Shown one piece after another: positions 53,800-62,669 of a DNA stretch of 64,000 bases. Below the pieces are notes generated by a model. It was not told the origin of the DNA and did not search any database. It worked only from the letters and a program-made list of their open reading frames with translations. Location: the NCBI GenBank assembly GCA_015075375.1, contig JABTUM010000003.1, positions 868,001 through 932,000 on the forward strand, in the 5' to 3' direction. The translations under genes were made by a program, and so were the position numbers. This DNA is from Planctomycetota bacterium. GTDB taxonomy: Bacteria > Planctomycetota > SZUA-567 > H5-PLA8. How positions within the stretch are numbered: the stretch's first letter is position 1; each line of letters begins with the position of its first letter.

Positions 53800-56724
53800 A
53801 TGCGTCTCGCCCGCCTCCCGGTTTCGCTTCACACTCCGATCCTTGCGGGGGCCATCCTGTGGGTGATGTTCGCCGGTTTTACGGAAGGAGCCGAGGTGAA
53901 GGAACTGGCGGTCAAGCGCCAGGAAGTATTCGAGTTCGTCGCCAAGCCCGTGCTCGAGCGCAGCGGCGATCACGTGGACATCCGCTTCGAGGTCAAAGCC
54001 GCATGCGATGCGACGGTCGCCATCGAAAACGCGGAAGGACGGATCGTCCGGCACCTCGCGTCGGGCGTCCTTGGCCCGCACGCTCCCGAACCCTTTCAGA
54101 AAGACTCGTTGAAGCAGAATCTGCGCTGGGACGGCAAGGACGACGCGGGTCAATACGTGGACCGCAAGTCCCAATGCAAGGTCCGCGTCTCGCTGGGCCT
54201 CAAGGCAAGTCTGGACCGCGTGATGCTCTGGGACGCCAAGCGCCGCTACGGGCGGCAGGCGCCTATCCTGAAGGCCGTGCCGGAAGGGATGCTCGTCTAC
54301 GACGGCGGAAACTCGGTGGACTTCGTGAAGTTGTACGATCATTCGGGCGCCTACGTACGCACCGTGTATCCCTTCCCCGCTTCCAAGATTGGAAAAGTCG
54401 AAGACCTGCCTAGCCACGATCCGCTTAACGAAGGACGTATGCTGCCGCGAAAGCCTACGTTCCTTCAGAACACCTTCCTGACCAGCGGCAACGCCTTCGG
54501 CTACGAGCCCCCGGAAAAATTCCGCTTCGAGGCGTCGCCCGTCAACGGCGAAGCGCACTACGGCATGTTTGGAAACGCGGCTTCGTTTATGGCCGTCGGC
54601 GCCGGCCGCGTGGTATTGGGCGACCAGTACATTAATCGCATGGCCGTGGACGGAACCTCGGCAGGGCTACCCTTCGAGGGACCACGCTGCGCGCTGATCA
54701 CTCCAGGGCAGGCGCACGATACGCGCGGACGACCGGTCGGCGTGCCGCCGCGCTCCGGTGCGCTCAGCCCCGACGGAAAGACCCTGTATCTCACCGGCTA
54801 CAACTTCTGCCATTACGGGAAGGCCTCCAACGATATCGTGACCTCCGGAGCATGGGACGCTTTCCACTGCGTGATGAAGCTGGATTTGACCTCCGACAAG
54901 CCGCCCGAACTCTTCGCCGGCAAGCCGGACATCGGTGCGCAGGGCGCCGACGATGCCAGTTTTCGCATTCCCATCTCGGTCGCCGTGGACGCCCAAGGGC
55001 GCGTGTACGTCGCCGATTACATGAACGACCGCGTGCAGGTCTTCGACGCCGCCGGAAAGCTTCTGCGAAAGATCCCGACCAAGCGGCCGGCGAGCCTCAG
55101 CATCGCCGCGAAATCGCAGAATCTTTACGTTTTCTCCTGGTTGATTCACAACAAGTTCGCGGCAGAAAAAGGCGAAGAGGTTCCGCCGAAGCTGACTCGC
55201 TTTACCGGCCTCGACCAGCCCAAGAAGGACGGCGAGTGGAACCTGCCTGCCGAGTACAAGGCCGGCAAGAGCACCTACCTATACAGCGGAACAGGCATCC
55301 CCTTCGAGGGAGCCGTGGACGAAGCCGCCCAGCCTCCGATGGTCTGGCTCGCGCGCGAATGGCAGCGCGAAAACGTCCTTACCAAGGGCAAAATCGCGTA
55401 TCCCGGGGTCGAACTGTACGCGCTCACCGAGAAGGGGCTCGAAAAGAAACGCGAATTCGCCGAGGAAATCCGGAAGACCTTGCCGCGAGCGACGGCCACG
55501 CGCTATGGGCGCATGCGCCTCTACGCCAACGAAAAGTCGGGCCTGCTCTATCTCGGCGAAGGCGAGACCGCGAACGAAAAAGCGTTCAAGGAACTCACCG
55601 AACTGGATCCGGCGACAGGAAGCTTCCGCGTCGTCCCGCTTCCCTTCGACGCGGAGGATATGTGTTTCGATCGCAACGGCTACGCCTACCTGCGCAGCAT
55701 GGCGATCGTGGGCCGCTTCGACTCGACCACCTGGAAGGAAGTGCCTTGGGATTACGGCGACGAACTGAAGGGCGTCTGCACCAGTTCGAGCAGCGACCGT
55801 AAAACCTGCGACTTGGCCTCCGGCCTGATCCTTCCCTGCAACGGCGACTGGCACCATGGCGGGATGTATGTCTCTCCGCAAGGGAACCTGGTTGCCGTAT
55901 GCGGCTACCATTTCAATCCGGAACGGCGCACCGACGAAAAGAAGACCGCCGCCGCGCGCAGCGTTTCCTACAAGCCCAAGATGTTCCCCGGCCGCAGCAT
56001 GGCCTCGCGCGCGGGCGGCACGCTGATCAACGTTTACAGTTTGAAGGGCAAGCTGATCGGCGAAGACATCGCGCCCGGCATGCCCGACCTGTACGGCGTG
56101 GGCTTGGATCACGCAGGAAAGTTGTACGTACTCAGTTCGTCCACGCGCTTATTGGACGGAAAGTGCTACCCCAACGCCTGGACCGGGACCATCGTGAAAG
56201 TAGACCCCGGCTTGGGTCGGGTACTCACCACGGGCGAAAAGGACATGGATCTTCCGCTCCCCGAAGGCGACGTGCCAAAGCGCGATCCGGAACTCCAACG
56301 AGGTGGGAACCGGCAGTGGGTCGAGGGCGCGGAATGGTTCTACGGCGGCGTGGGATTTTGCGGCAAAAACTCCGGCCGGGGCTGCGCTTGCCACAACACG
56401 CGCTTCGCCCTGGACTATTTTGCGCGGTCCTTTGCGCCCGAACTGGACCGCTTCAGCGTGGGCGTGGTGGATGCTTCTGGAAACTTGATTTTGCGTATCG
56501 GGAAGTACGGCAATGCGGACAGCGCGGGCTCGAAGAGTCTCGAAGCGCTCGGCGGGGACGAGGTGGGGCTCATGCACGGAGCCTACGTCGCCACGCTGAC
56601 CGATCGAAAACTTTTCGTCGCCGATCCCAGCAACGACCGCATCCTTTCGGTCAACTTGCTGTACCACGTGGACGAACGCGTGGGCATTCCGGACGATCCG
56701 GCCGAGGGCGGAAAGCAGGAATAG
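53800..56724 (+). CDS. Secreted NHL-repeat/FlgD-like protein (paralogue D)
   Basis: The ATG at 53800 is chosen because AGGAG precedes it by 6-7 bases and a signal peptide starts there (LPVSLHTPILAGAILWVMFA); a longer frame begins inside paralogue C. The 974-residue product has the full family plan: AVKRQEVFEF, RIVRHLASGVLGPHAPEPF, LRWDGKDDAGQYVD, LSPDGKTLYLTGYNF, GRVYVADYMNDRVQVFDAA and the C-terminal GRGCACHNTRFALDYFARSF near residue 860 (His replaces the Trp seen in A, B and C). It is last of three tandem copies and shares their transcript or follows C closely (28 bases). The GH9-like gene converges with it after 60 bases. Confidence 0.78.
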   Translation: MRLARLPVSLHTPILAGAILWVMFAGFTEGAEVKELAVKRQEVFEFVAKPVLERSGDHVDIRFEVKAACDATVAIENAEGRIVRHLASGVLGPHAPEPFQKDSLKQNLRWDGKDDAGQYVDRKSQCKVRVSLGLKASLDRVMLWDAKRRYGRQAPILKAVPEGMLVYDGGNSVDFVKLYDHSGAYVRTVYPFPASKIGKVEDLPSHDPLNEGRMLPRKPTFLQNTFLTSGNAFGYEPPEKFRFEASPVNGEAHYGMFGNAASFMAVGAGRVVLGDQYINRMAVDGTSAGLPFEGPRCALITPGQAHDTRGRPVGVPPRSGALSPDGKTLYLTGYNFCHYGKASNDIVTSGAWDAFHCVMKLDLTSDKPPELFAGKPDIGAQGADDASFRIPISVAVDAQGRVYVADYMNDRVQVFDAAGKLLRKIPTKRPASLSIAAKSQNLYVFSWLIHNKFAAEKGEEVPPKLTRFTGLDQPKKDGEWNLPAEYKAGKSTYLYSGTGIPFEGAVDEAAQPPMVWLAREWQRENVLTKGKIAYPGVELYALTEKGLEKKREFAEEIRKTLPRATATRYGRMRLYANEKSGLLYLGEGETANEKAFKELTELDPATGSFRVVPLPFDAEDMCFDRNGYAYLRSMAIVGRFDSTTWKEVPWDYGDELKGVCTSSSSDRKTCDLASGLILPCNGDWHHGGMYVSPQGNLVAVCGYHFNPERRTDEKKTAAARSVSYKPKMFPGRSMASRAGGTLINVYSLKGKLIGEDIAPGMPDLYGVGLDHAGKLYVLSSSTRLLDGKCYPNAWTGTIVKVDPGLGRVLTTGEKDMDLPLPEGDVPKRDPELQRGGNRQWVEGAEWFYGGVGFCGKNSGRGCACHNTRFALDYFARSFAPELDRFSVGVVDASGNLILRIGKYGNADSAGSKSLEALGGDEVGLMHGAYVATLTDRKLFVADPSNDRILSVNLLYHVDERVGIPDDPAEGGKQE

Positions 56725-56784
56725 GGGTTAGGCTGTCCATTTCCTACTCAAGGAAGTTCGGAGAGGCCGCACTTTGGCATCCTC

Positions 56785-59112
56785 TCACTGCTTTCTACCT
56801 AGTGCGTATAGATAAGCATAAAGCGCCATTTTACCGCGCATGGTCTGCTGTGGCGTAAACTCGTTGTGAGCGTACACGTAACGAGTGTCGAAATACCCCT
56901 CTCCGTGCGGCCAGGTCTTCACGAAGTCAGCGGGGTAACACCGTTCCACCAACTTGGACGGACGCCCCATCGTCATGCTGCCGCCCCAGTCGAAGAGATT
57001 CATGTACGGAGTGTGCCCCGGATGCATTCCGGGCGTGCCGTCGTTACGCCCAGAAGTGTACGCGCCCAATACACTGCGCTTGCCTTCCAGAGCCGTCGTG
57101 GCCGTAGTCATCTGGATCATGTTCAGTGGATTGCGGCCCAAACCGTAGTCCGCTTCCCAAGTCAGGGCTTCCAGGAAGAAGGTCTTTTCCTTTTCGTCCC
57201 CGACGGTCGCGTGCGCCAGCAAACACAGTTGCACGTTCTGCGATGTGCGAAACCAGCCGGTATCCTTGCGCGTCGCACGTCTCGAAGGCCGTTGCGCGCA
57301 CTGGTCGGCTTCCAACACGCGAGCCGAGTACCGCACGGAAGCTTTCATGTTCGCCATGAGGTCTGGAAAATTCACCTTGCGCGGGGTCTTGAGATACCCG
57401 GCCGTCGCGTAGATCTGGTCACGCTCCTTTGTATCCACCAGGATCGCGTCCGGTCCGGTGCAGACACTCTCGGCCTTGACGGCGTCCTCGTACTCGCGCG
57501 CTCCTGTCAAATTATAGAGATAGGCCGCCGCGGTCATTTTAAAGTCGCGCCCACGCATGGAACTGTCGCCTACACCCTGCTTGTTATCGAGCATGGGATC
57601 GGGAAGGGTTCCGGCGTACGCATACGCAGCGATCGCCTCATCTCGGTAGTGCGCGCTCCATTTTTCCTGACGGGCTATGCGGAAGCAGTCGGCCAGCATC
57701 GCCGCATTAGCTGCGTTGGCCCAGGCGGCCATCGCCGTAGGCGCTGCCTGGAAGAGTTCATTCTTCTTGTTGGGATTGGTCAGTCCATGGCTGTAGCCCT
57801 TCCCGTCACGCAGCCGCAACCAAAAATCCACCTCGTTGCGCGCTTCGTCAAGTAGGTCGGGGATGCCGTTACCGCTCTCGGGCAAACCAAGGTCGTCATC
57901 GTTCAGCGCACCGTCGGTCAGCAGGTATGGCAACAGCATGTCATAGATGATGCTGACGTGGCCCAGGTGGCGGTCCCAGTCGAGCGCGTCCGAATGCCCG
58001 CCCCATGCGTCCGGGTTGGTGGGATGGCCTTCTTTACAGAAGCGCTCCCACGCCTCCGGCTTATCCCAAGCATCCCCGCCAACAAAAGTCTTCCATTCCG
58101 GATGCCAAGGATGCATCGTCGTCAGGTAGACCTTGCAGTCGGAAGGATCCTTGCCGGGAAGGTAACGCGGCTGACGCGGCACGGGGCGAATGTCGTCGAG
58201 CTTCTCCTCGCCGATGCGCATGTAATAGAAGCCCAGGAGCGACACCTTGAACGGTTCGCGGTAAATGTCATCGCGCACTTCGAAATCCTGGCTGGCGCCC
58301 ACGCCTTCCAAGGCGAGCCGGTAGGTTCCAGGCGGCACAATCTTCATCGCGTCGACGTTCCAAACATCCGACTTGGTCAGATCGAATCCGCCTACGTCTG
58401 CGCCGGCTTTGCGCCAAAAGCGAACCACCCCCGCCTCGATGGGCCGCTTGGCCTTGACCTCATAAAGAAAAACCTTGTGTCCTTCGAAGCTTTTGTAATC
58501 CCGCGCGCCACCGTCGCCCATCCAGAGGTACAGGTCCGCCGCCTTGGCCTGATGCTTCGCGCTATAACCCGCCAGGTTGACATGCAGCGCCTCGCTGTGG
58601 GTACTGAACAGATCGAAACTTACCTGCGCCGTCTGCGGTTCGGCCTTGACTTCAGGCGCGATCTTCAAGGTGTACGATTTGCCTTGCTGCAGCGGCTTGG
58701 GCAGCTTGAGGTAGATGAAGTGCTCGAGGGTGTACTCGTAGTGAAAGTCGTTGTTCGCCCAGCCTTGTTCGGCGTGCCCGTTCACTTTGCTTTTACGATG
58801 GCAGGCGACGGGGCGCGCGCCTGCGCCGCCGTAGCCCGGGTCATCGGCTGAGGTCAAGGTCCAACTCTCGTTGCGCGCCGCTGCCGCGGCATCCAACGGC
58901 GGCTCGTGGCGAATCACCGTGTCCTGGTCGTCTCGGTGGCTGGAACCTCCGTACGCACCGGGGCCTTGGCCGTCGTCCTTGGCTTTAACCTCCCCATCGA
59001 GCACGTGAACGACGAGGTAGTCGCGGTCAACGATCTGCACGACCTTCACATGAGCGGCATGAGCGCCGGAAACTATTCCCGCGAGGACCAAAAGGGCAGC
59101 CAGTGATCTCAT
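56785..59112 (-). CDS. Secreted GH9-family (endoglucanase-like) glycoside hydrolase
   Basis: The ATG at 59112 follows AGGAG at 7 bases and starts a signal peptide (SLAALLVLAGIVSGAHA); the upstream frame is non-coding. The 775-residue product has an N-terminal Ig-like domain typical of GH9 (about 150-330, LHVNLAGYSAKHQAKAADLY). The alpha/alpha-barrel catalytic domain follows: GGHSDALDWDRHLGH (where GH9 has the DAGD nucleophile region), SGNGIPDLLDEARNEVDF, GRNPLNMIQMTT and VYAHNEFTPQQT with the acid Glu at 751. It should cleave beta-glucans or related polymers outside the cell; the exact substrate is unproven and the DAGD-region change (DALD) is noted. It is convergent with the NHL cluster. Confidence 0.8.
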   Translation of the reverse strand: MRSLAALLVLAGIVSGAHAAHVKVVQIVDRDYLVVHVLDGEVKAKDDGQGPGAYGGSSHRDDQDTVIRHEPPLDAAAAARNESWTLTSADDPGYGGAGARPVACHRKSKVNGHAEQGWANNDFHYEYTLEHFIYLKLPKPLQQGKSYTLKIAPEVKAEPQTAQVSFDLFSTHSEALHVNLAGYSAKHQAKAADLYLWMGDGGARDYKSFEGHKVFLYEVKAKRPIEAGVVRFWRKAGADVGGFDLTKSDVWNVDAMKIVPPGTYRLALEGVGASQDFEVRDDIYREPFKVSLLGFYYMRIGEEKLDDIRPVPRQPRYLPGKDPSDCKVYLTTMHPWHPEWKTFVGGDAWDKPEAWERFCKEGHPTNPDAWGGHSDALDWDRHLGHVSIIYDMLLPYLLTDGALNDDDLGLPESGNGIPDLLDEARNEVDFWLRLRDGKGYSHGLTNPNKKNELFQAAPTAMAAWANAANAAMLADCFRIARQEKWSAHYRDEAIAAYAYAGTLPDPMLDNKQGVGDSSMRGRDFKMTAAAYLYNLTGAREYEDAVKAESVCTGPDAILVDTKERDQIYATAGYLKTPRKVNFPDLMANMKASVRYSARVLEADQCAQRPSRRATRKDTGWFRTSQNVQLCLLAHATVGDEKEKTFFLEALTWEADYGLGRNPLNMIQMTTATTALEGKRSVLGAYTSGRNDGTPGMHPGHTPYMNLFDWGGSMTMGRPSKLVERCYPADFVKTWPHGEGYFDTRYVYAHNEFTPQQTMRGKMALYAYLYALGRKQ

Positions 59113-59252
59113 GGAATGGCTCCTGATTGCGTTCCTTGAGAGTTTATCCCTCCGGCTTATATCGGAAACTGAGAACTGGCAGTACATGAACAGAATCACC
59201 TCAAGGCGCATCAGGCAAGGCGGCCCCGCGCTCCCAACGCGGTGCAGAATCT

Positions 59253-59650
59253 TCAGGCCCATCTTTCCTTCTTGTCCAGATCGCTTGGAATCTGTCCCAC
59301 ATGCGGGCTTTGCTGCTCACCTAATCGCTGCAGGTCAGGGTGGATCTTGCCAATCGCCAAATTCAATTACTTGGGGTGGAAGCCCAATGGTTCGAGGATA
59401 TGCTTCTCCGAGTTGCTTAGCAGGACTGGTCGTTCTTGGAGACGTTTGTAGTCATGCGCGATTTGTTCGGCCTCGTTAGGAACGTCCGTTGCCAGTCCGA
59501 GAGCGGTCAGATATCCAGTGTTGGGATTTGCCTGGTCCACTACGACTCCGGGGTAGCCTGGATGCCGTACCCGTTGGGAATTTCCCAATCGTCACCCTTT
59601 ACCAGTCGCGTAAACTTGCGCAGGTAAAAACCCAGTTGCGGATCCTCCTA
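59253..59650 (-). pseudogene. Candidate eroded coding remnant (frameshift plus internal stop)
   Basis: In one minus-strand frame a coding-like segment runs from near 59650 (LGFYLRKFTRLVKGDDWEIP, then NGYGIQATPES) to a stop at 59540-59542. In another frame, 59367-59588, it appears to continue as GVVVDQANPNTGYL and ends at a stop after GFHPK. That second frame then remains protein-like past the stop (KIHPDLQRLGEQQSPHVGQI) to 59253. This looks like one gene broken by a frameshift and a nonsense change. I cannot name the family, and a single short real gene in 59367-59588 is the alternative. The whole gene-free stretch between the GH9 gene and tRNA-Lys (59113-59680) holds nothing else I can support. 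Confidence 0.35.
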
Positions 59651-59666
59651 AAGCATTGCCTATAAG
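59636..59666 (+). promoter_or_regulatory. Candidate promoter for tRNA-Lys
   Basis: TTGCGG (59636-59641) and TATAAG (59661-59666) are 19 bases apart, 14 bases before the mature tRNA. The spacing is slightly long. Confidence 0.35.
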
Positions 59667-59680
59667 AATGTTGCGTAAAT

Positions 59681-59756
59681 GAGGGGGTAGCTCAGGTGGT
59701 AGAGCAACGGATTTTTAATCCGTTGGTCGGGGGTTCGAGTCCCCCCCTCCTCACCA
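59681..59756 (+). tRNA. tRNA-Lys (anticodon TTT)
   Basis: The acceptor stem GAGGGGG pairs with CCTCCTC (one G-T). The D-arm is GCTC-AGGTGGTA-GAGC, the anticodon stem ACGGA/TCCGT with loop TTTTTAA gives anticodon TTT, and the T-arm is GGGGG-TTCGAGT-CCCCC. CCA is encoded at the end. An integrase gene whose stop lies 22 bases beyond points back at it, so its 3' end is the likely integration site. Confidence 0.97.
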
Positions 59757-59778
59757 TATATGACAAGGGTTTACGGGA

Positions 59779-60942
59779 TTATGTGCCGGTCCGTGTGCCG
59801 GATTTTGTGCCGGCCTTGCGCTTGCGATTTTTTGGGCCGCCCCCAAAGGATAAGACTTCTGCGGTTTCGTGGCTGGTCAGGCGCTTCCAGTCCACGTAGT
59901 GCCGCTGGGCAGTCGAGGGGGAGTGGCGCATCTGAGCGCCGGCCGCTTGCGGGCTCACGCCGGCCTGATACAGCTTGAAGTCGGCGTAGCGCCGCAGCGC
60001 GCCCCACGTCACTTCATCAGGCAGTCCGGTCGCTTGCCGAAGGTACTTTAGTGCGTTATCCATCCCATACCGAGTGCTCGGAAGGATCTTGGCATCGTCC
60101 GGAGGGCAAGGACTCCTGGACTTTCGCCATGCCGCCAGCTCGTTCACGGCCCAACGCGACAGTGGAACGGGCGTCCGCTGCCCCTTCTCGAAGATCGTCA
60201 CGGTTCGGGCCTTAGCATCGAAGTCCGCCCAGACCAGCCGGTCAACGCCGATCGGCCGGCAGCCCGAGACCATCAGGACGGCGGCTGGATACAGGACCGT
60301 AGGTTTCGCGAGTTCAAGTAGGCGCTCAACCATGCCATCCGACAGGGGCGGCTTGATGTTGCGGGCGATCCGAGGCGTCGGGGCAAGTTTGGCGCCGGCG
60401 GGGTTGTGAGTCCAGCCGACCAGTCTAGTGCCGTCGGGTTCCCGGAATCCGAGCAGCCAAGAACAGAGACCCGAAAGCGCCAAGCGGTCGTTTCGGATCG
60501 TAACGGCACCGCGGCCGGCGTTCGCGCGCGCGGCAAGGTACTCCTGGATCCGCCCGTTCATCTGGTCGGCCGTCATGCCCGCGAGGTTGAGATCTGGACC
60601 TGCTGCGGCGGCGAACTTAGCAAGCCGGAGCCTGGCGGACTTGCGGTGCCCGTGCGAGGTGCCCGCGGGCATCTGCTCGAGGTATCGCGCAATCGCGCGA
60701 TCTAAAGAAAAGTCTCGGGTGCCGCCGGGAATCGCGGCGGATTCAATTGCGCGAACAACCTCTGTTCGTGCAATCGACCTTGCGTCTCGCTCGATCACGT
60801 GTCCCGTGGACGCGCTGTACTTCTTTCCGCCCAGCCAAAAGCGATACCAGAGCGGGCCGTCGGGGAGTCGGCGGCGGAACAGGTGAACGGTGACGTTGTG
60901 GAGGCCCTCGCGGGCGACGAAGGAGAGTGAGTTTGCGGGCAT
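59779..60942 (-). CDS. int: Tyrosine-recombinase (phage-type) integrase
   Basis: This 387-residue protein has an N-terminal arm- and core-binding region and a C-terminal catalytic domain. Catalytic residues are visible as box I Arg in VSGCRPIGVDRL, a Lys in the EKGQRTPVPLS hairpin, the box II Arg in GALRRYADF (the usual His of HxLR is replaced by Gly), H340 in MRHSPST and the nucleophile Y349 in RHYVDW. The C-terminal tail is very basic (PKNRKRKAGTKSGTRTGT). It should recombine the tRNA-Lys 3' end with an element attachment site. The stop is 22 bases from the tRNA. It follows the membrane-anchored hypothetical gene with 11 bases between them. Confidence 0.88.
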   Translation of the reverse strand: MPANSLSFVAREGLHNVTVHLFRRRLPDGPLWYRFWLGGKKYSASTGHVIERDARSIARTEVVRAIESAAIPGGTRDFSLDRAIARYLEQMPAGTSHGHRKSARLRLAKFAAAAGPDLNLAGMTADQMNGRIQEYLAARANAGRGAVTIRNDRLALSGLCSWLLGFREPDGTRLVGWTHNPAGAKLAPTPRIARNIKPPLSDGMVERLLELAKPTVLYPAAVLMVSGCRPIGVDRLVWADFDAKARTVTIFEKGQRTPVPLSRWAVNELAAWRKSRSPCPPDDAKILPSTRYGMDNALKYLRQATGLPDEVTWGALRRYADFKLYQAGVSPQAAGAQMRHSPSTAQRHYVDWKRLTSHETAEVLSFGGGPKNRKRKAGTKSGTRTGT

Positions 60943-60953
60943 GATGACGGCCC

Positions 60954-61529
60954 TTAGCCGCCGCCAGAAGGCAGCAGATCGATATTGCGGGTAAACTCGC
61001 CAAGAAGAAGCATTGCGGTATCCCTTAAATTTACGGATTTAAGGGAGGGATCGATAACCGCCCTGACCTCCGAATACTTCTTAATTTCAGTAATAAAGTC
61101 GTGATCGCTCGGGAGATCCTTAATGTCTATACTTAATATCCACAGCCGAATTGCAAATAATCCAGTAATCCTAATCCGGGCAAGCGTTTCCGCTACATGT
61201 CCGCTCTTGGAGATATTTCCAGGCGATTCGCGCCAGCGCTCGAAATCCGCCGACCATGAATCAAATTTGATTTTCAAGTCGTTAGGGTCGAGTCCTCCCT
61301 TTATTAACCCCCTCAGCATCTTAGCCGACGCAATAAGATCCGCTGTGCCGGGCGCGGCGGCGCCGACACTAAGTGCCCGCCCGGTGCGCTCCGTCTCGGC
61401 GGAATTCAACCGGCCCCTCGGGTCGTCCGATGGCCTGGAGGGCTCGAGCATTCTAAGGGTTGCGTAAATGCCAATACACAGAACCAGGGCGAACGCGCCT
61501 ATAATCTTCAATAGCGCTAGATTGTTCAC
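60954..61529 (-). CDS. Hypothetical membrane-anchored protein of the integrated element
   Basis: Using the GTG at 61529, which overlaps the repressor stop by 4 bases (GTGA), gives 191 residues. The N-terminus is a single hydrophobic segment (about 5-24, LLKIIGAFALVLCIGIYATL), so it is probably a membrane anchor facing out. The rest is charged and helical (RGLIKGGLDPNDLKIKFDSW). I recognise no family; a superinfection-exclusion or host-modifying role would be typical of this position in a prophage but is speculation. Base composition is AT-richer than the chromosome, supporting transfer. It is co-transcribed with the repressor and integrase. Confidence 0.55.
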   Translation of the reverse strand: MNNLALLKIIGAFALVLCIGIYATLRMLEPSRPSDDPRGRLNSAETERTGRALSVGAAAPGTADLIASAKMLRGLIKGGLDPNDLKIKFDSWSADFERWRESPGNISKSGHVAETLARIRITGLFAIRLWILSIDIKDLPSDHDFITEIKKYSEVRAVIDPSLKSVNLRDTAMLLLGEFTRNIDLLPSGGG

Positions 61530-62515
61530 GCTTCCCCCTCCCTCTTAGCCCTGCCAATCAGGGTCGCGTAAAATCGGACGCTGTCCTTGGATGTCACGTT
61601 AAATCCAGGCCACGCGCCACGGTTATCAGCGTCTATGTAAAGCCACCAATTCGCACTTCCTGATCCCTTGCGAATTCTTACGCGCTTCAGGGTTGGGGCG
61701 TCATCGTTGATACTTAATACGCAGATGTCGTCGTGGCGGACGAACCTCTCGAATCTCATTAAGCTCATCCCTTCATCCTGGCTTTCGATCGCGGATAATA
61801 GAAGCCCGTCCGGACCCAGAATTTCATTCACAATTACAAAGTCGCCGGGGATCAATGTATTCATCATCGACTCTCCCCTGACGCGCATCGAATGCCTACC
61901 CCTCCAATCCGGCAGCTCTCGAAAGTACATGCAGTCCTCGCAGCGCTCAAGCTCGGAGCCGTTTCCGCATGCGATGTCGTACCAGCGAGGAATGGCACCG
62001 GAGACTCGCCCTCCAGTCCTTTCTATTGCGTAGACTGGAATCTCGTCTCTTCTGTCGGAAACCACTGGATCGTATTGGGGCTTAACGATCTCCATTCTTT
62101 CTCCGTTGTGGTCAAGAATAACCGGCATTAAATTCTTGACCGTAGTTCTGATAGCGCGAATAACCACATCATACGCAAATGGGCCACTCGCCTCGGCCTC
62201 GCGTATAAGGGCTATGGCCTCGGGCTCTCTGCCGCGAAGGACTATGCCAGCGGGCTCGCCTCCATCTCTGCCGTGAATAAGAAATTCAGGGCTAACCCCA
62301 AGCGCCTCAGATAGCTGGTCCGCGATTTTACTCTTTGGAAGCGCTGCGCCTTTTAGGTACTTGGAAATACCGCTCTGGCTAACACCCGAAGCGGACGATA
62401 GTTGAGATTGGTTTAGCCCGGCCTTCCGCATTAGGCCGAGAAGGCGCGCGCTGAACTCCGGATGCCTATTTTTCTCAGCCTCCGCCTTACTCTCTTTTGT
62501 GGGATTTTTCTTCAC
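61526..62515 (-). CDS. S24/LexA-type phage repressor (HTH plus peptidase-like domain)
   Basis: I use GTG 62515, 5 bases after GGAGG; the ATG four codons upstream has no site before it. The product, about 329 residues, has an XRE-type HTH (about 22-75: LLGLMRKAGLNQSQLSSASG, VSQSGISKYLKGAALPK) and a C-terminal S24 domain. The serine is S216 (RVRGESMMNTLIPGD) and the lysine about K277 (TLKRVRIRKG), the dyad used for self-cleavage in LexA-type proteins. The cleavage-site region reads WYDIACGNG, without the usual Ala-Gly, so self-cleavage is uncertain. Two extra cysteines (CEDC) lie between the domains. It is divergent from the Cro-like gene and probably maintains lysogeny. Confidence 0.85.
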   Translation of the reverse strand: MKKNPTKESKAEAEKNRHPEFSARLLGLMRKAGLNQSQLSSASGVSQSGISKYLKGAALPKSKIADQLSEALGVSPEFLIHGRDGGEPAGIVLRGREPEAIALIREAEASGPFAYDVVIRAIRTTVKNLMPVILDHNGERMEIVKPQYDPVVSDRRDEIPVYAIERTGGRVSGAIPRWYDIACGNGSELERCEDCMYFRELPDWRGRHSMRVRGESMMNTLIPGDFVIVNEILGPDGLLLSAIESQDEGMSLMRFERFVRHDDICVLSINDDAPTLKRVRIRKGSGSANWWLYIDADNRGAWPGFNVTSKDSVRFYATLIGRAKREGEA

Positions 62516-62669
62516 TCGCGCCTCCATGCGTGGAAACGTATTCTCGAATCTACAATCGGCAAGAAAATTTATTCCTTTTAGTAATTATCGGCTTGATTAT
62601 TCCATTTATTATATTGTAGTCTTTCCCGACGTAATGAAGATGGTTATTCGCTACGAAAGGACTTGAGCC
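62516..62669. promoter_or_regulatory. Divergent control region between the repressor and Cro-like gene
   Basis: About 150 AT-rich bases separate the S24 repressor and HTH genes, the usual place for a phage switch with two promoters and shared operators. A near-symmetrical AATTATC-N5-GATTATT (one mismatch) lies at about 62583-62601. Specific promoters cannot be assigned with confidence. Confidence 0.4.
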
